Shown: one piece after another, positions 11,778-23,842 of the stretch
Numbering within the stretch: the stretch's first letter is position 1
Layout of the letters: each line of letters begins with the position of its first letter
Assembly: GCA_033002965.1 (NCBI GenBank)
Contig: JAURVB010014565.1
Location: 81,167 to 145,166, forward strand
Reading direction: 5' to 3'
DNA from: Piper betle
Taxonomy: Eukaryota; Streptophyta; Magnoliopsida; Piperales; Piperaceae
DNA length: 64,000 nt
Made by a program: the position numbers and the translations under genes
The notes under the pieces: generated by a model
The model's input: only the letters and a program-made list of their open reading frames with translations
What the model was told of the DNA's origin: nothing
Database searches by the model: none

Positions 11778-12464
11778 CCCTAGGTGCGGCCCCACTAGGT
11801 CCCGAGTTGTCGGGCATTCAGATCATGCCATGTGGTAAGATCTGAAATATCCACATCAGCCCGAGCAATGCCCTTCCTTTTTCTTGGATCCCCCCCACAA
11901 TGTTAGAGATTTTCTACCCCTTGCACCGCCGCCACTTCAGGCTGCCGCCGGTGAGTCTCCGGCCTACCTTCGGTCACCGAACTAGTACTACTGTGACCAA
12001 CTAGCGACCAGCAATCAGCCCAGCTCTGACACCAGTGCCACCTCATTTTCTTTGCCAGTTTCCACTGCTGTTGTCACTGCCTTTCATGCCATTTTTTGGT
12101 ACTAGCGAGCCTCCTCGAGTGAGGCCGACCACCTAGATTGGTTCCCCTCACCAAGATCTTCCATTTAAGACCACGACTTCCACTGTGGTCATGATCATCG
12201 CTGGCAATTTGCACTTTCGAGGCAGTGACTATCTCTTTTCGACTATTTTTTGGCCAGTCGCCGAGCAAACACTGGCAACCATTAGCTTGGACATGTTTTT
12301 GACTCGACTGCTGACATTTTGAGACCAACCCCACCGACACCGATCGTCACGGCCGGAATTGCTGCTAGTGACTCTACCTACCCTGTTCAATTTTTGTACA
12401 GTTTCAGCCACTTTCTAGCCAATTGGAAGCCAAGTACTGTTAGACACCACTACCAGTGCCTTCC
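11366..12464 (+). mobile_element. Partial gypsy-type LTR (5-prime part), duplicated by the next LTR
   Basis: It begins TGTAAGATCC and matches, block by block, the first 1.1 kb of the LTR that starts at 12465. Shared blocks include GTATGAGCATGTTATAAAGG versus ATATGAGCAAGTTATGGAGG, a TTTAGGGTTT block, GATCCGAGCTTTTCGT, and a GATCATGCCA-TGG-AAGATCTGA block. It carries an (AT)n tract at about 11731-11770, and a GC-rich CCGCCGCC segment at about 11920-12010. It ends exactly where the second LTR begins. This is either the remains of an LTR into which the second element inserted, or a partial tandem duplication. Confidence 0.6.
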
Positions 12465-15400
12465 TATAAAACCCCAACTTCGGGTAAGAGTTTTCCTTGC
12501 TAGTAATTGCTTGATTCGAACCAGTCTCGAGTCGGTTCGAGCGAGCTCAAGCCAGAACAATTTAAAAAAATAAATATGAGGCCCAGATGGCCATATGAGC
12601 AAGTTATGGAGGCTGAGTATACCCGACATGCATATGATAGTTTTAGTCATGATACACTAAAGCATGAGTTATTAATCTATACATGAGGTATACATATGAT
12701 TTTTATGAGTTAGCCAGGACTTTAGGCTTAGATCTAGGTCGTTAAAGTGTTTAGTATCTGCTTTGGATTTTCTAGGTATTTCATTTGTATGCAGCATATG
12801 AATTTTAGATCACTAGATTGTGCCCCTGTGGGCCCAACTTGATCGAGTTTAGGGTTTGAGGCCTATTTAGCCTACTTGCCTCGATTCCCACCCATAGAGT
12901 CACTTTTAGGACTCGAGTCAGTTTCGACTTTGGACGGCCTCGATCCGAGCTTTTCGTCCATATGTATGTTGTATATACCCGTAGTGGGTCCCACTAGACC
13001 ATGAGTTATCAGACATTCTGATCATGCCACATGGCAAGATCTGAGCCATCCACATCAACCTTAGTTTCCTCCCATTGATATTTCAAATATTTTGATTGAT
13101 TTTTAGAATTTTCGACCATTACAGTTGCCACCACTTCGGCTTGCCACCAGAGAGACCCCGGCCACCCTCCAGTCACCAAATCAATATGGCCGTGACCATT
13201 TCAAGGCTGCCTATTAGTCCATACCTACCGTCACTATCGGTGCCACTGCAGTCGCTGTTAGCGATTGAGTTTTTATCATTGTTCATCACCATCGCCACCA
13301 CCCTTTTAGGATATTTTCCAGCCCCAGAGAACGACCTTTGGCTGATCTGACCACCCACACAGTTTCATCATGAAGTGATCTTCATTTGAGACCATCCACG
13401 ACCATCTCCGAGGCCGTGTTCAGTGCTAGCGACGTCGCTGCACCAGGGGCGAAGCTGCACCTTTCTGGCTATTTTTTGGCCAACTGATAGCCAAACCATG
13501 CCGGTCATCACTACCATCATGTTCCTCGTCCTCCCCCTCCATCGATCTTGACCGGTGGTGACCCCAGCAAGGCCTTCATCAGTGTTTTTCAGGGGCTGGC
13601 ATCGCTGCCCTCCGTTCTGCCCGTTTGCCAATGACCGCATCCACTATCCCGGTTTGTGTGGGCCAAGCCATGCTCGAGTCTGCCAATCTAAGCCCGTGTT
13701 CATGTCCATCACTCTAGTTTATGTCTGCCTAGTCAACGCAGCCCAATTTTCTAGTAAACCCAGACTAAGTTGGTTAAATTTGGTTTTGTCTAGTTCAGCT
13801 TGATTCAGTCTGGTTTAGCCCGTTTTCAGTCATTTCTCGACCGTTTTTAGTAATTCGAGAACCCCTACATTAGTTTTGATGCATATTCACATTGTTTAGC
13901 ATGTCTAGATGTAATGAGTATTTTTCTTTATATATTAATTATTTTATTTTATTTATTTATTTATTCATGTTTATTCATTTCTTATTATTTATATATTGTT
14001 GACTACGATGAATGATTGCCACATATTAATATTATTGATAGTGTATAAATTTATAGATAATATTTTTGTTCATGTTTATTTTATTTTATTTATTTAATTG
14101 ATTGATTATTAATTATTTCTTACTCATGTTATTGTTTATATGTATTTAGGCATATGTTCGTATATTTAATATTTATAATAATATTCTTCATGATTAATTA
14201 ATACTAGTCATTTATTTATTTATTTATTTGTTTGTTTGTTTTTTTATTTAATTATTCATATGTTTACTAACACGAGTATATGTGATATTTATTTATGCTT
14301 AACAATATATTTATATAGTATAATTATATTATTATTTTATTATTAGAGTATTATTTATGTTCATTTATTTCTTATTTACCTAATTATCTATGAGTATATT
14401 TATTATTTATTTTTATTATTATTATGTCTCGATTTACGTGCCAGGTGTTTAGTGATAAGCTTGTTAGCACTGTTTTTTTATTATGATGGATTGAAGATAT
14501 GAGCACACACCACAAATATACATCATATAGAGACATCTGCATGTTACTTAGCACTGGGTTTCGATGTAGGTTACGGAGTCCGAGCTCACCGTAGAAGTGT
14601 CGATGCGCTTGGAGCTTGGACCACAGGCCCGTAGGACTCTCCCTTTTGCTTGACTCACTGCGTATAGAGTTTAATTGTGTTTTAGACGTAGGACGACATC
14701 GATGGTGTTTTATTGGATCCCTCTGATGTTGGGCCATTTAGCCGTATTTCTACACATGTTTAATAAAACTACAAGGATGAGATCCTTTGTTAGTTTTCGA
14801 ACTGAAACTCCAGAAATATATGATATAGGCCTATTCCCTAAACCTATTATATAAGTACGCGCATTTTTACAGATTTCACAATTAAGAGAGTGAGTGGTAT
14901 GGAGATATGTATGGACCGTACTAGTACTCCTTCAAGCCCTGAGATAGTGCGGTGCATGAGGGTACTGCGAATGTAGTACATTTTCGGAATTTGTGGCACT
15001 AACTTAACTGTTCCTTTTGCCACTCAAGTACCATGGCGGGTGATATATGAAAGATGTGAGAACGTAAGCGTTGTATGTATGAATTTGAATATAAGCTGTG
15101 CATGTAAGCCGGTACTTGTTTAAGTATGTTTGCTTACCACCCAATGTGAGGTAATTCTGAAGTTTCATAAGTTTCTATGGGTAATGGAATACCCATTTGT
15201 CAATTTGTATTAGTTATTTTTTGGACCAATAATACTCACTACTGACATTTTTTATATTATATATGTAGGTCTTGAAATCTTGAGTCGACTTTGGTGGGAG
15301 GATAAATAAATGCTACACACGCTTGAGCTCAGTGTTGTTATTTTGTTCTTACTTTTATTTATATTTGATGTGTTTTGACGTATATTTAACAATGCCTTTC

Positions 15401-15537
15401 ATTCTCATGACACCAAGTAAGTTTGTTTTGATCTAGTTATTGATTGAGTCTTATCGACCAACAACTTTAAACATGACTTGACTCAATCGTAACATTTCTG
15501 ATTCAGTTCTTAAGTGAACTGAATTCGGGGTGTTACA
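12465..15537 (+). mobile_element. Long terminal repeat (5-prime LTR) of a Ty3/gypsy-type element
   Basis: The end CGGGGTGTTACA at 15537 is followed two bases later by TGGTTTCAGAGC, which differs by one base from the initiator tRNA-Met primer site. That fixes the right end and plus orientation. The left end is set at TATAAAACCCC (12465) by alignment to the solo LTR at 15945, giving about 3.07 kb. It shares GGGCCATTTAGCC, GGATGAGATCC and TTTTCGAACT blocks with that solo LTR, in the same order. Short proline-rich frames in its GC-rich 5-prime half (for example 13096-13350 and 13555-13803) are not genes. Confidence 0.7.
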
Positions 15538-15539
15538 GT

Positions 15540-15551
15540 TGGTTTCAGAGC
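15540..15551 (+). promoter_or_regulatory. Primer-binding site (initiator tRNA-Met)
   Basis: TGGTTTCAGAGC lies two bases after the LTR end TGTTACA. It matches the common plant primer site TGGTATCAGAGC at 11 of 12 positions. It primes minus-strand DNA synthesis in the parent element. Confidence 0.75.
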
Positions 15552-15944
15552 CATCTCTTAGTCAATTGAGATGGAAGACTTTCATTTTGAGCCAATTATG
15601 TGGAGCTGTCCTTAGCCAAGCCGATAGGCATTTATTTTAGAATTTTCATTGTATTTTAGATTGTTACTCAATCAGACCTGAGCAATGCATGTTTCAGTGT
15701 TAATAGAAATTATGAGATGGATATGAGATCATGATTTCAGTAGATGCCAGCATTGATCTCACAGGCATGCCAGGATAAGTTTATATACTCTTCCTTCCTT
15801 TTACTGTGTAAGAGATTTGGACTACTTAGAGTGTTCATATATTCAGTTAGTTGAAGTTGAGACAAATAGTGACCAGGAGTTTTTGGAGCACTGAGGACTT
15901 TACAACACTTGTCTATCTTTTGCATATCACAACATCAATCCTTC

Positions 15945-18770
15945 TGTAAAACCCGTGATTCGAGTCAGGGTTTTACGTTACCGAACCAGTCGGTTCGATC
16001 GTTGGTTCGAGTCGAGTCGGTTTCATGAATCGCGTGCTAAGTCGAGACCAGCCGTGAGTTATGAGCGATGAGAGTCAGGTGTACCTGAATATATGATGAT
16101 AACGTCGAGAAGATGGTGAGATACGAGTTATCTGAATATATCAAAGTATGCAGTATTTTTTCTTTTTATATGTTTGATCGTAGAAATAGTTTTAGGGCCG
16201 AAGGACGAATTAGGACGCGTTGGATTATATTCGGGTGGGTTATTAGTTATAGAGCATGTCATTTGGATGTTGTTGTGTTTGTTTTATTTTATGTGATTTT
16301 TCCATATTTTTCTAGATTTTTTTAGAATTTATTACGAACTAGTTATTATTTTGACTCGAGTAGGAATCGAGTCAATACTTATTTACGAAAATGCCATCGC
16401 ACGCGCTTCTTCTTCCTCCTGACCTTTTCTCCCCCACGCCCAAACCCTAACCGCCGCCGCCCCTATTCGCGCGCCACCGCCGCCACGGCCGATGCCGCCT
16501 GGCCGCCGATCAACGTGTCGTCGCCGTGCCGCCCCGACCAACCCCGGCCACCGTCGCGCCGCCACGATGCCGGAATCGCCCCACAAGCCGCGACGCTCCG
16601 CCCACTGATTTTGCCGCCGTCCGGGCCGCGCCGCCGCCGCTGTGACCCCGACGACCACCCCTCGACGTCGCCGACGTTTCCCCCATCGTCCCGACCACCG
16701 TCGAGGCCGGCCGGAGCCTCGATCGGAGAACTCCGCCACCGCCGCCCATTTTCGACGCCGCCGTCGACGGCCATCGCCGCCTCGGCTACCCTGTTTGACA
16801 CCACCATTGGACTGAGCTCGTCGAGCTGGTGCCGATAGACCCCCTGATTGCCCCGTCCCAAATCATCGCCGGAAAACCGTCAGAATCCGCCGGAAAACCG
16901 CCGACACTCGCCGGAAAACCGCCGGAACCGCCGGAAATTGGATTTGTGAGAAATTCGCCGGATCATCCGCCGAACGCACCCGGTCCAATCTGATCGGACT
17001 TCGGACGCCGCTAGGTGCCGAATTCGAGTTTCGAGCCACGAAACGGAAACCCTAGCCGTCGCCGATTTTCGACGACGCGAGGTATAATTTATTTTAATTT
17101 AATTATTTGAAAGTTTTGATTATTAGAATTGCATGATAGGATTGGTGAATTGTGTGTTATAATAATATATATAAATGTAGATTTGATTAAGGATAAAAAT
17201 ATGAAATTTGTTTGATTGTGTGGTGTTAAAAATAGAAGTTATGAAACTAATTAGGGTTATTAAGTAATAATCATGATCTAATCAAACTAGCTTAAGTAGA
17301 CTCGCTAGAATTGATATAGGTTGATGTGTGTTGATTGACGTGTGATTGTGTTGATTGTGTGTGATATAGGATATGTGATTCATCATGCGGGCGTTAGTTT
17401 TTAGCTTGATTGTGTAGGTACAGTGTAGGAGCTCGCCGCCGAGGCGCGTGGACCCGTTTGGAGCTTCTACCAGGTCCGTTTAGGACTCGTTCTCTGATTT
17501 ACGCTACTCTCTTGTGTATTTGATTTATTATGTGCAGGACGAGTTAAGTGGCGTTTTATCGAATCCCACTTAACTCGGGCCATTTAGCCAACAATTTTCT
17601 GGATTAATAACCCTCGAGGATGAGATCCCTCGAGTTTGTTTTCGAACTTCAGATCCAGCTCACGTTGCCTTCGGGCCTATTGTATAAATCCCAACCCAGA
17701 CCTATATATATGTATAGTTTTCGTGTTTTTGTGAGAGACTGAATGAGGGAAATCCGACTACCGTGCTACGCGAGCGGGCACGTGTGTGTCGACAGTGGGC
17801 TCTGGAATGGTGTGCGGGCCGTTTCATTCCCAAGGGATCCTGACAACTCCACCTTTGAGTTCCTCAAACCCGGAGAAGAGTGGAGGTTCACGGGTACTGC
17901 ATTGCAGCGCATGTCTAGACTTGTGGTTTCAAAGGGTACTGAAGGCGACTGCCTGAGAGTATTCGGCCTTCGTGCTCAAGGCCAGGAGTAATATGGAAGG
18001 TGCAGAGGGCGGAAAGGAATGAGATTTGACGCGAGAAGCAATAGAGAAATGGCCGAGGCATGAGAATGTGAAAGATAGGGGGACGCTGTCGAACCGAGGG
18101 CGACGGCTCCCGTATGTGCCCTGATGAGAGTTCTTGAGGAAGTATATGGTTTTCATTCAACAGGAGAGTTTGCTCTCCTGTGCCAGATTGATATTAGTTA
18201 TTTTCCGGGCCGGTAACACTCGTTACTGACGGTTTTTCTATATATATGTAGGTGAGGAATGCGAGCGATGAAAGCTGTCGGGACTGCGGAGGAGCAGCAC
18301 AGAACCGCGCACACATGTACCTGCCGCGTGTAACGTATAATGACGGTGTGTTATTGCTACGTGAATGATAATTTTGATGTGTTTGATTAATTGCTTGTTG
18401 TGAAATGAATGGATAAATGTGAATGAGTAGTGAGTTTGGAGTTCAGGCTCGGTTCAATTGAAACGAAGGAGATAATGATGAATGCTACGATAGATTATCA
18501 TGTTTTACCGTATTTTCATAAAATAGTATATATTTTCTTTTGGTTTCTCATTTATTATTTTATCTTGTCTTTGCTTGCACGTCATGGCATGTACGTAGGA
18601 CTACGTTAGAACCCACGCATCACATCCATGCATTTCATGTTGCATCTCCATCTTGAGACACCGAGGGCAGATCTGGGTCGGCTTAACCGAACCCAGTAGA
18701 TTAGCGAACGGTTCGGTCGCCGGTGACATTTCCGGGTCGGTTCACGGGTGAGACGAAACGGGGTGTTACA
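15945..18770 (+). mobile_element. Solo LTR, gypsy-type, with CCTTC target duplication
   Basis: It begins TGTAAAACCCG and ends CGGGGTGTTACA. The 5-bp sequence CCTTC immediately precedes it (15940-15944) and immediately follows it (18771-18775), a perfect target-site duplication. No internal region is present, so it arose by recombination between two LTRs. Length is about 2.83 kb. Positions 16390-17060 are strongly GC-rich (CCGCCGCC-type), giving several overlapping open frames on both strands (16383-16861) that have no domain and mirror one another; these are not genes. The end structure resembles chromovirus/Tekay LTRs. Confidence 0.88.
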
Positions 18771-19550
18771 CCTTCCTTGGGACATGGTGTACATTGTGAA
18801 ATGAAGTTATCAGAGATGACATATATAAGGAGTTTGAAGTATGAAAACACTGACAAAGTTAGTTGGCACATGAGTTGCACTACCAGATCCCCTAGACAGA
18901 TCCATTAGGCGTAGTTTGAGGCCTACTTTGGAGAACTTGGACCTTCAGACAAATCCCTGTGGATGAAGGATGTGGCTATGACAGTGGAGCCACTGAAGTA
19001 CTTGGAGCACAAATGAGAGTTTGGACAGATGACTTGAGATAGAAAACTTTCAGGTGATAGCAGTGGATGAGGATGAGTCATGAGGTGAATCTATGGTCCC
19101 ATGGACACTTCACCACCTTCCCCTCTTCCACTAGTGTATGTCTGTCCCAATAGTATTGTTGGCCACTCTTCAACAGACAGAGTCATGAACATGCCAAGGA
19201 TGAGCAAGATTACCTTTGATAACAAATTTAGAAGGTAGACAAGATTTCACTCGATTTGCCAGGGCTAGATCAGTGATTTCTCACGAGAGGTAGTAAGCTC
19301 TTAAGGGAGCAGGCAATCCAGATTCCATGATAAGTGTAGGCTCAACATTAGTTTGTCATTGTCTGTGTCACCATTATGATCTAGATCCCTCCGGATTCGA
19401 CACGCATGATTGGATAACCTGAGCCGAATTGATAGCAGCTACCTCAGGTGAAGTAGACACATGGAGATAAACATGTTAGAGACAATAATGGGTTCACGAT
19501 GTACATGATCAAGATTAGATCTTCAAAAGTGGAAGAACAATCGCCTTCCG

Positions 19551-19712
19551 CGATGCACAACCACCGTCTGAGTAACACAACTGCCGTCCGTAATGCACAA
19601 CCACTGTCTGAGTTTCCCAACCACAAACCGTGATGCACTACCACCAACAGAATGTATAGTACTACCATCTGTGATGCATAACTACCATTTATATATTGCA
19701 CTACTGCCGACA
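19551..19712. repeat. Imperfect tandem repeats of about 30 bp
   Basis: Repeated motif of the type GTGATGCACAACCACCGTCTGAG with variants (ATGCACTACCACC, ATGCATAACTACC). Roughly five degenerate units. Lies in the decayed internal region of the gypsy-type element. Confidence 0.7.
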
Positions 19713-19720
19713 GAGTGGAG

Positions 19721-20987
19721 TAGTTATTGTGAAAGTATAAGCCAAATAGTTACCTCATCCTACATGAGGACAATTACTTGAGGATTTTCTAGAGTTTGTT
19801 CGGTGATGATACGTGAGTTTTGTCTGATGAATGGGAGATTGTCACATCAGTCGTGGATGATGTTGGTGAGTTGTATATAAGCTAATGAGAAAACCTTACT
19901 CTATGAGCTACCTTTTGGATTGAGAGAGGTGTGTGACACCTATTACAAGTTTTCTTTAATTATTATAAGTCTCTATAAGGGCTAAACTTGATGCAAAAGA
20001 AATCAAAATTTTATTTCTTGAAGAAACCCCACAGTAATCAATGTATGTAGTACAGAAGTTTCACTTGTTTACAAGCAGCTAGCTAAATGATAGACTACCA
20101 GGTGGTTTGAAGGCCAATTGATCCTTTGAAAGTACAATAATACCCTTAATATTCCTTAATGTTGTGGACCTTTTTGGTTATTTTTGAACTCTTCTCGAAC
20201 TTCTGGAATCGAATAGACAGTCAGTATCAATTCCACGGTGATGTGGTAAGGATGAAGTAGAAGAAGCCTATCTTATATATGCTTTTGTTTATCCCACGAC
20301 TATTGATGTCACTGCGTCATGAGCTTGTAAACCAAGGTTGTTTTGAGGAAATTTTTGTCTCTACCTTTTCCTATATGATGGAGAATAATATCAGAATTGT
20401 GGATTTATACGGCAAAATTCTAAAAAAATATACATTGACAAATACTATTAATACCAGCATTAGCTTGCATGCCAAAATTAAAACTAACACATTGAATATA
20501 CTAGGCAGTCACAAGATATATCAATTATGTATATATAATATATGAAATGCTAGATGGAACATATACACAACATTCTTTTCTCTAAAAAAGGTGGATTATG
20601 ATATCCCTTCTTATTTATAAAAGGGAGAAGGCAGAGGGCAAACCAATTCCTCGCCTCCCGCAAGCGTTGCATTCTCTCCCCCTCTGCCCTTACAAATTGC
20701 ACCCCCTCATTGTTGAAAACACCCTTGGACGTACCTCTCTCTGTGTCATTGCAAGGGATTACACACCTTCCAAAGTCATGCACCCTTCTCTCTTGGGCCC
20801 TTTGGGTTTATCCTACATCGGTCGTTGATGATTTGGTATTTGCCTACGCCGATTGTCGGGGTCTCCTTCATGGGTTCTGTGTGATGAATTAATGGGAGTT
20901 AGGCAATGATATCTGAGTTATGTTTGATGAAGAGGAGATTGTCAGACGATGATAGTTTCGGGGTCGCCCGGATGTGTGAAGGGGAGT
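19721..20987. other. No gene; LTR-related remnants
   Basis: A block at 19800-19960 (GTGATGATACGTGAG, GGATGATGTTGGTGAG, TATATAAGCTAATGAGAAA) is a diverged copy of the block at 20890-21105 just before the primer site at 21139. The two may be LTR remnants of the same family. A TTTATAAAAGGGAGAAGG sequence near 20610 could be a TATA region. No coding region recognised. Confidence 0.4.
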
Positions 20988-21137
20988 TGTTAGATTAATC
21001 TTACATTGATCACAGATGATGTTGGTGACTTTTATATAGGCTAATGAGAAAGCCTTATTCCTTAAGTTAATTGTTAGATTAAGAGAGACCCGTGACACCT
21101 GTTGCATCTCCCTTTCAGGGGCCCAAAGGGCCCAACA
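20988..21137 (+). mobile_element. Short LTR of a TRIM-like or copia-type element
   Basis: It ends in GGGCCCAACA, one base before a perfect TGGTATCAGAGC primer site, so the right end is firm. The left end is tentatively the TGTTAG at 20988, which gives 150 bp; homology with 19800-19850 could extend it to about 20887. It contains TTTTATATAGG as a TATA-like box. A GGGCCCAAAGGGCCC palindrome at its right edge is repeated at 21159-21173. Confidence 0.55.
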
Positions 21138-21138
21138 G

Positions 21139-21150
21139 TGGTATCAGAGC
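21139..21150 (+). promoter_or_regulatory. Primer-binding site (initiator tRNA-Met)
   Basis: Perfect TGGTATCAGAGC immediately after the LTR end CAACAG. No gag or pol frame follows; by 21643 the sequence is a MITE, so the element is either a TRIM or truncated. Confidence 0.8.
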
Positions 21151-21173
21151 TTGGTTGAGGGCCCAAAGGGCCC

Positions 21174-21642
21174 AAGATCCTCAACCATCGTCTATCCTTC
21201 CCCCTTCGGTGGTAACCGTGTTTTCTTTCCGAAACTAATACCTTCTACAAGTATTGGTAAACTCTTTATCTTATCACTTCATTTTCTTATTATTATTGTC
21301 AATTTATTCATTCAAATTTCTTTACTATCACCTGCCTTACTTTAATAAAATTTTATTTATACATATCTAACTCTTTTTTATTCCTTCATATTTCTATTAC
21401 TCTTGTTTGATTATTCGTTTGAATTTTTTCACCATCATCTGATTTCTTGGGTGAAGTTTCATTTTTTTCACAAGGGAGTTGCTAGTAAAAAAAATAATGG
21501 TATTTATTTTTTTAATTGATCAATTTCAGATACTGAAATAGAGACTTTTATATTATGTTTTGATAAAAGTCAGCTAATTTCTATCTTATTGCTTTATAAT
21601 TTTATTATCAATGTTTAAAAATTTTAATTTTTTTTCTTATAA
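21174..21642. other. AT-rich DNA, no gene seen
   Basis: Sequence between the retroelement leader and the MITE. No coding, RNA or repeat feature recognised. Confidence 0.5.
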
Positions 21643-22077
21643 GGTTCCGTTTGGTTAGCAGGAAAGAAGTATAAATGATATGAAAATTTTAAATAATTAA
21701 ATTACTAAAATTAGTATATATATATATATATTATATTTTAAAAAATCATTACTTTTATCATGTGTTTTGCATTCAAATTAATCATAACTACCTCATGTGG
21801 GCCACTCATGTGATATCGAATAAACAAAAAAATATTTCTCCTTTTTCTTATCTCAATAGATAAGAAAAGAGGGGAGATTTTTGTGGCTCATTGGAGAGCA
21901 GATAGGTTAGCCACACAAGATAATTATGATTATTTTGTGATCTAATAAATATAATCATACTTATTTTGTGTATAAAATAAATTACTCAATAATACCTTTT
22001 TATAATAAAATATATTAAATATAACTACTTTTGGTCAAGTTGATTATTTCAAAATTTTCATATCAACCAAATGGCCC
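21643..22077. mobile_element. Tourist-like MITE (PIF/Harbinger type)
   Basis: The left end GGTTCCGTTTGGTT and right end AACCAAATGGCCC are imperfect terminal inverted repeats. Inverted similarity continues inward (ATGATATGAAAATTTTAAAT against ATTTCAAAATTTTCATATCA). The element is flanked on both sides by TAA (21640-21642 and 22078-22080), the target duplication expected of PIF/Harbinger. Length is 435 bp, with no coding capacity. Confidence 0.8.
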
Positions 22078-22080
22078 TAA

Positions 22081-22333
22081 ATAAAGATTGATGAAGTGAA
22101 ATTAAGTATGATTAATAGTTTTAGTACCTCTCCTAAATAAAGAATGATGTGGTGAATTTAAGTTCGTTAATCTTTAATGAATGCATTCAATTGAGTATGA
22201 AAGATTGATATTCTAAGTGTTGTAAATTTTTTTAATGTTGCCCGTAATGTGATGAATTTTTTGAAATGCTTCATGGAAAGTTAAGGTGTGCTTTAAGATT
22301 TTTTGCTTCAAATTTTTTAACAAAGATGGCAAG
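22081..22333. other. AT-rich DNA, no gene seen
   Basis: Short spacer between the MITE and the retrotransposon. A GATTGATGAAGTGAAATTAAGTATG block and a similar one 50 bp later suggest a small local duplication. Confidence 0.4.
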
Positions 22334-23832
22334 TGTCACAGACGTAATTCAACATCTGTGAGATGTATTCCCGTCCTGGGAACACCAGCCTTCCACAAGT
22401 CGTGGTTCTCTCGACAATACTTGCGAGAGACGGAAACAGATATCGTTGTCAATACCACAACCTGCCAACACGCCTGGCACAGCACACCCTACTGACTACC
22501 CAGACAGTAGTGCCTCGTACCAGGTACCGATCACCAAACAACACACCATAGCACTACGCCCTCGCCAAGTCCTGTCGTTCAACATCCTAGCGCACCGGCT
22601 ACCCACTACTAGCACAAATACCACTACCCATTCACGGTATAGCCCCAATCCTGGAATCCTTGGATTGACGCCCAATGCCAAATACTGACGCTGACACAAC
22701 TCAATTATAGAAACTCCATCCCAACCTTTATTCAAATCATGAACAAAGGACACAAGTAATCCCTCCCAGAGTAATTATCGGCTGTGGACATGCAAACCCC
22801 ATGCCGAATCTCTCAACCTCACTTGAGAGACCGTGAGAACACCCTCACTCGGTCCTCACTCTCAACCCTCCAGTCTTCCCCCTTGGATCAACTGGTTACA
22901 TGCAATTTCCTCAACTAGTATATGCAAGGGGTTGACAAGAATGTAAGTTGAGTAATACCTCGATCCCGGTCGACTTGACTGATCCAGCAGCCCACACGTG
23001 AAGTCCAATCCTACTCCAAGGATTGACTGCAGCCCTTCACCATCTCCCTACCTTGATCTTGGTATGCTTCTCTCCACGGAAACCTCAACACAACTCTTTC
23101 CAGCAGTTCTCTCCTCTACCAGACGTTCTCTCTTTTATCCCATACAAGAGGCCGCCCCTTATATAGAAAACCCTAACTCGTGTTCACCAACTCTGGATAA
23201 ACCCAAATCTTCCCCATAATCTTTATCTCCAAAAGATCACCTAAGATTCACCGCGTCCTTATCCCTAGACCTGATCACGTCCAGGATCTTCCCCACGGCT
23301 TAGGCTTATCTCCAACTTGAGTTTGTTGCAACATTGCTCGTGCTTGAGATATCAGGATATCCAGATCCTCTCCAGATATGCTCCTGCCCACTTTCCACAA
23401 AGCTTCCTCCAAGCCATCGGTTGCACCGCTAGTTCAACCATCTCGCCTACAAGCTCGACCCTAGGAAACGCTCGGCCATAAGATCAACCTCTTTGACGCT
23501 TCCAGTAGTGTCCGGTTCCAAGACTGGCATCCATCTACCGCTGCAAACTCCTACATCCATTGCCGCCACACACATTGACACCCAGTGCCGCTGCAAATGT
23601 CGGCACCAGATCACCGCTGGACATCGCTACCACCAGGAACCAAATACCGCTCCAAACACCGCTCGATAGCTATGTGCACCATGGTCCAACTACCTACAAC
23701 TATAACATAGTTAGTGTATGGTAAGTTGTTTCACCACTTGGATAGCACCAATTATCCGTGTTTGGATGTGGAATGACTAGGAACAACCACCAAACCCTAG
23801 CTCCCAGCGCATCTAGACTCAGGGCTGTAACA
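22334..23832 (-). repeat. 3-prime LTR of the gag-protease element (internally deleted)
   Basis: It starts TGTTACAGCCC at 23832 (minus) and ends at TGACA, 22334. It aligns along its length with 27316-29208, but the segment corresponding to about 28668-29036 is missing at a junction near 23660. Confidence 0.85.
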
Positions 23833-23842
23833 GCTCCCCTCG
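23833..23842 (-). promoter_or_regulatory. Polypurine tract
   Basis: CGAGGGGAGC directly upstream of the 3-prime LTR on the minus strand, where plus-strand DNA synthesis is primed. Confidence 0.65.

Larger units (their letters stand above)
15552..19720 (+). mobile_element. Decayed internal region of the gypsy-type element, split by a solo LTR
   Basis: Sequence downstream of the primer site resumes at 18776 after the solo LTR insertion. The pieces 15552-15939 and 18776-19720 carry no readable gag or pol frame. The right piece includes an imperfect repeat array (19551-19712). No matching 3-prime LTR is visible, so the element is truncated or rearranged. Right limit is uncertain. Confidence 0.45.

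Noticed and set aside
16383..16861. Several overlapping open frames on both strands, proline/arginine/glycine-rich
   Set aside because: They arise from a CCG-rich segment of a solo LTR, mirror each other across strands and have no domain.
15945..18770. Possibility that this is a full autonomous retrotransposon
   Set aside because: No primer site, gag or pol lies between the ends; the ends and the 5-bp duplication fit a solo LTR.
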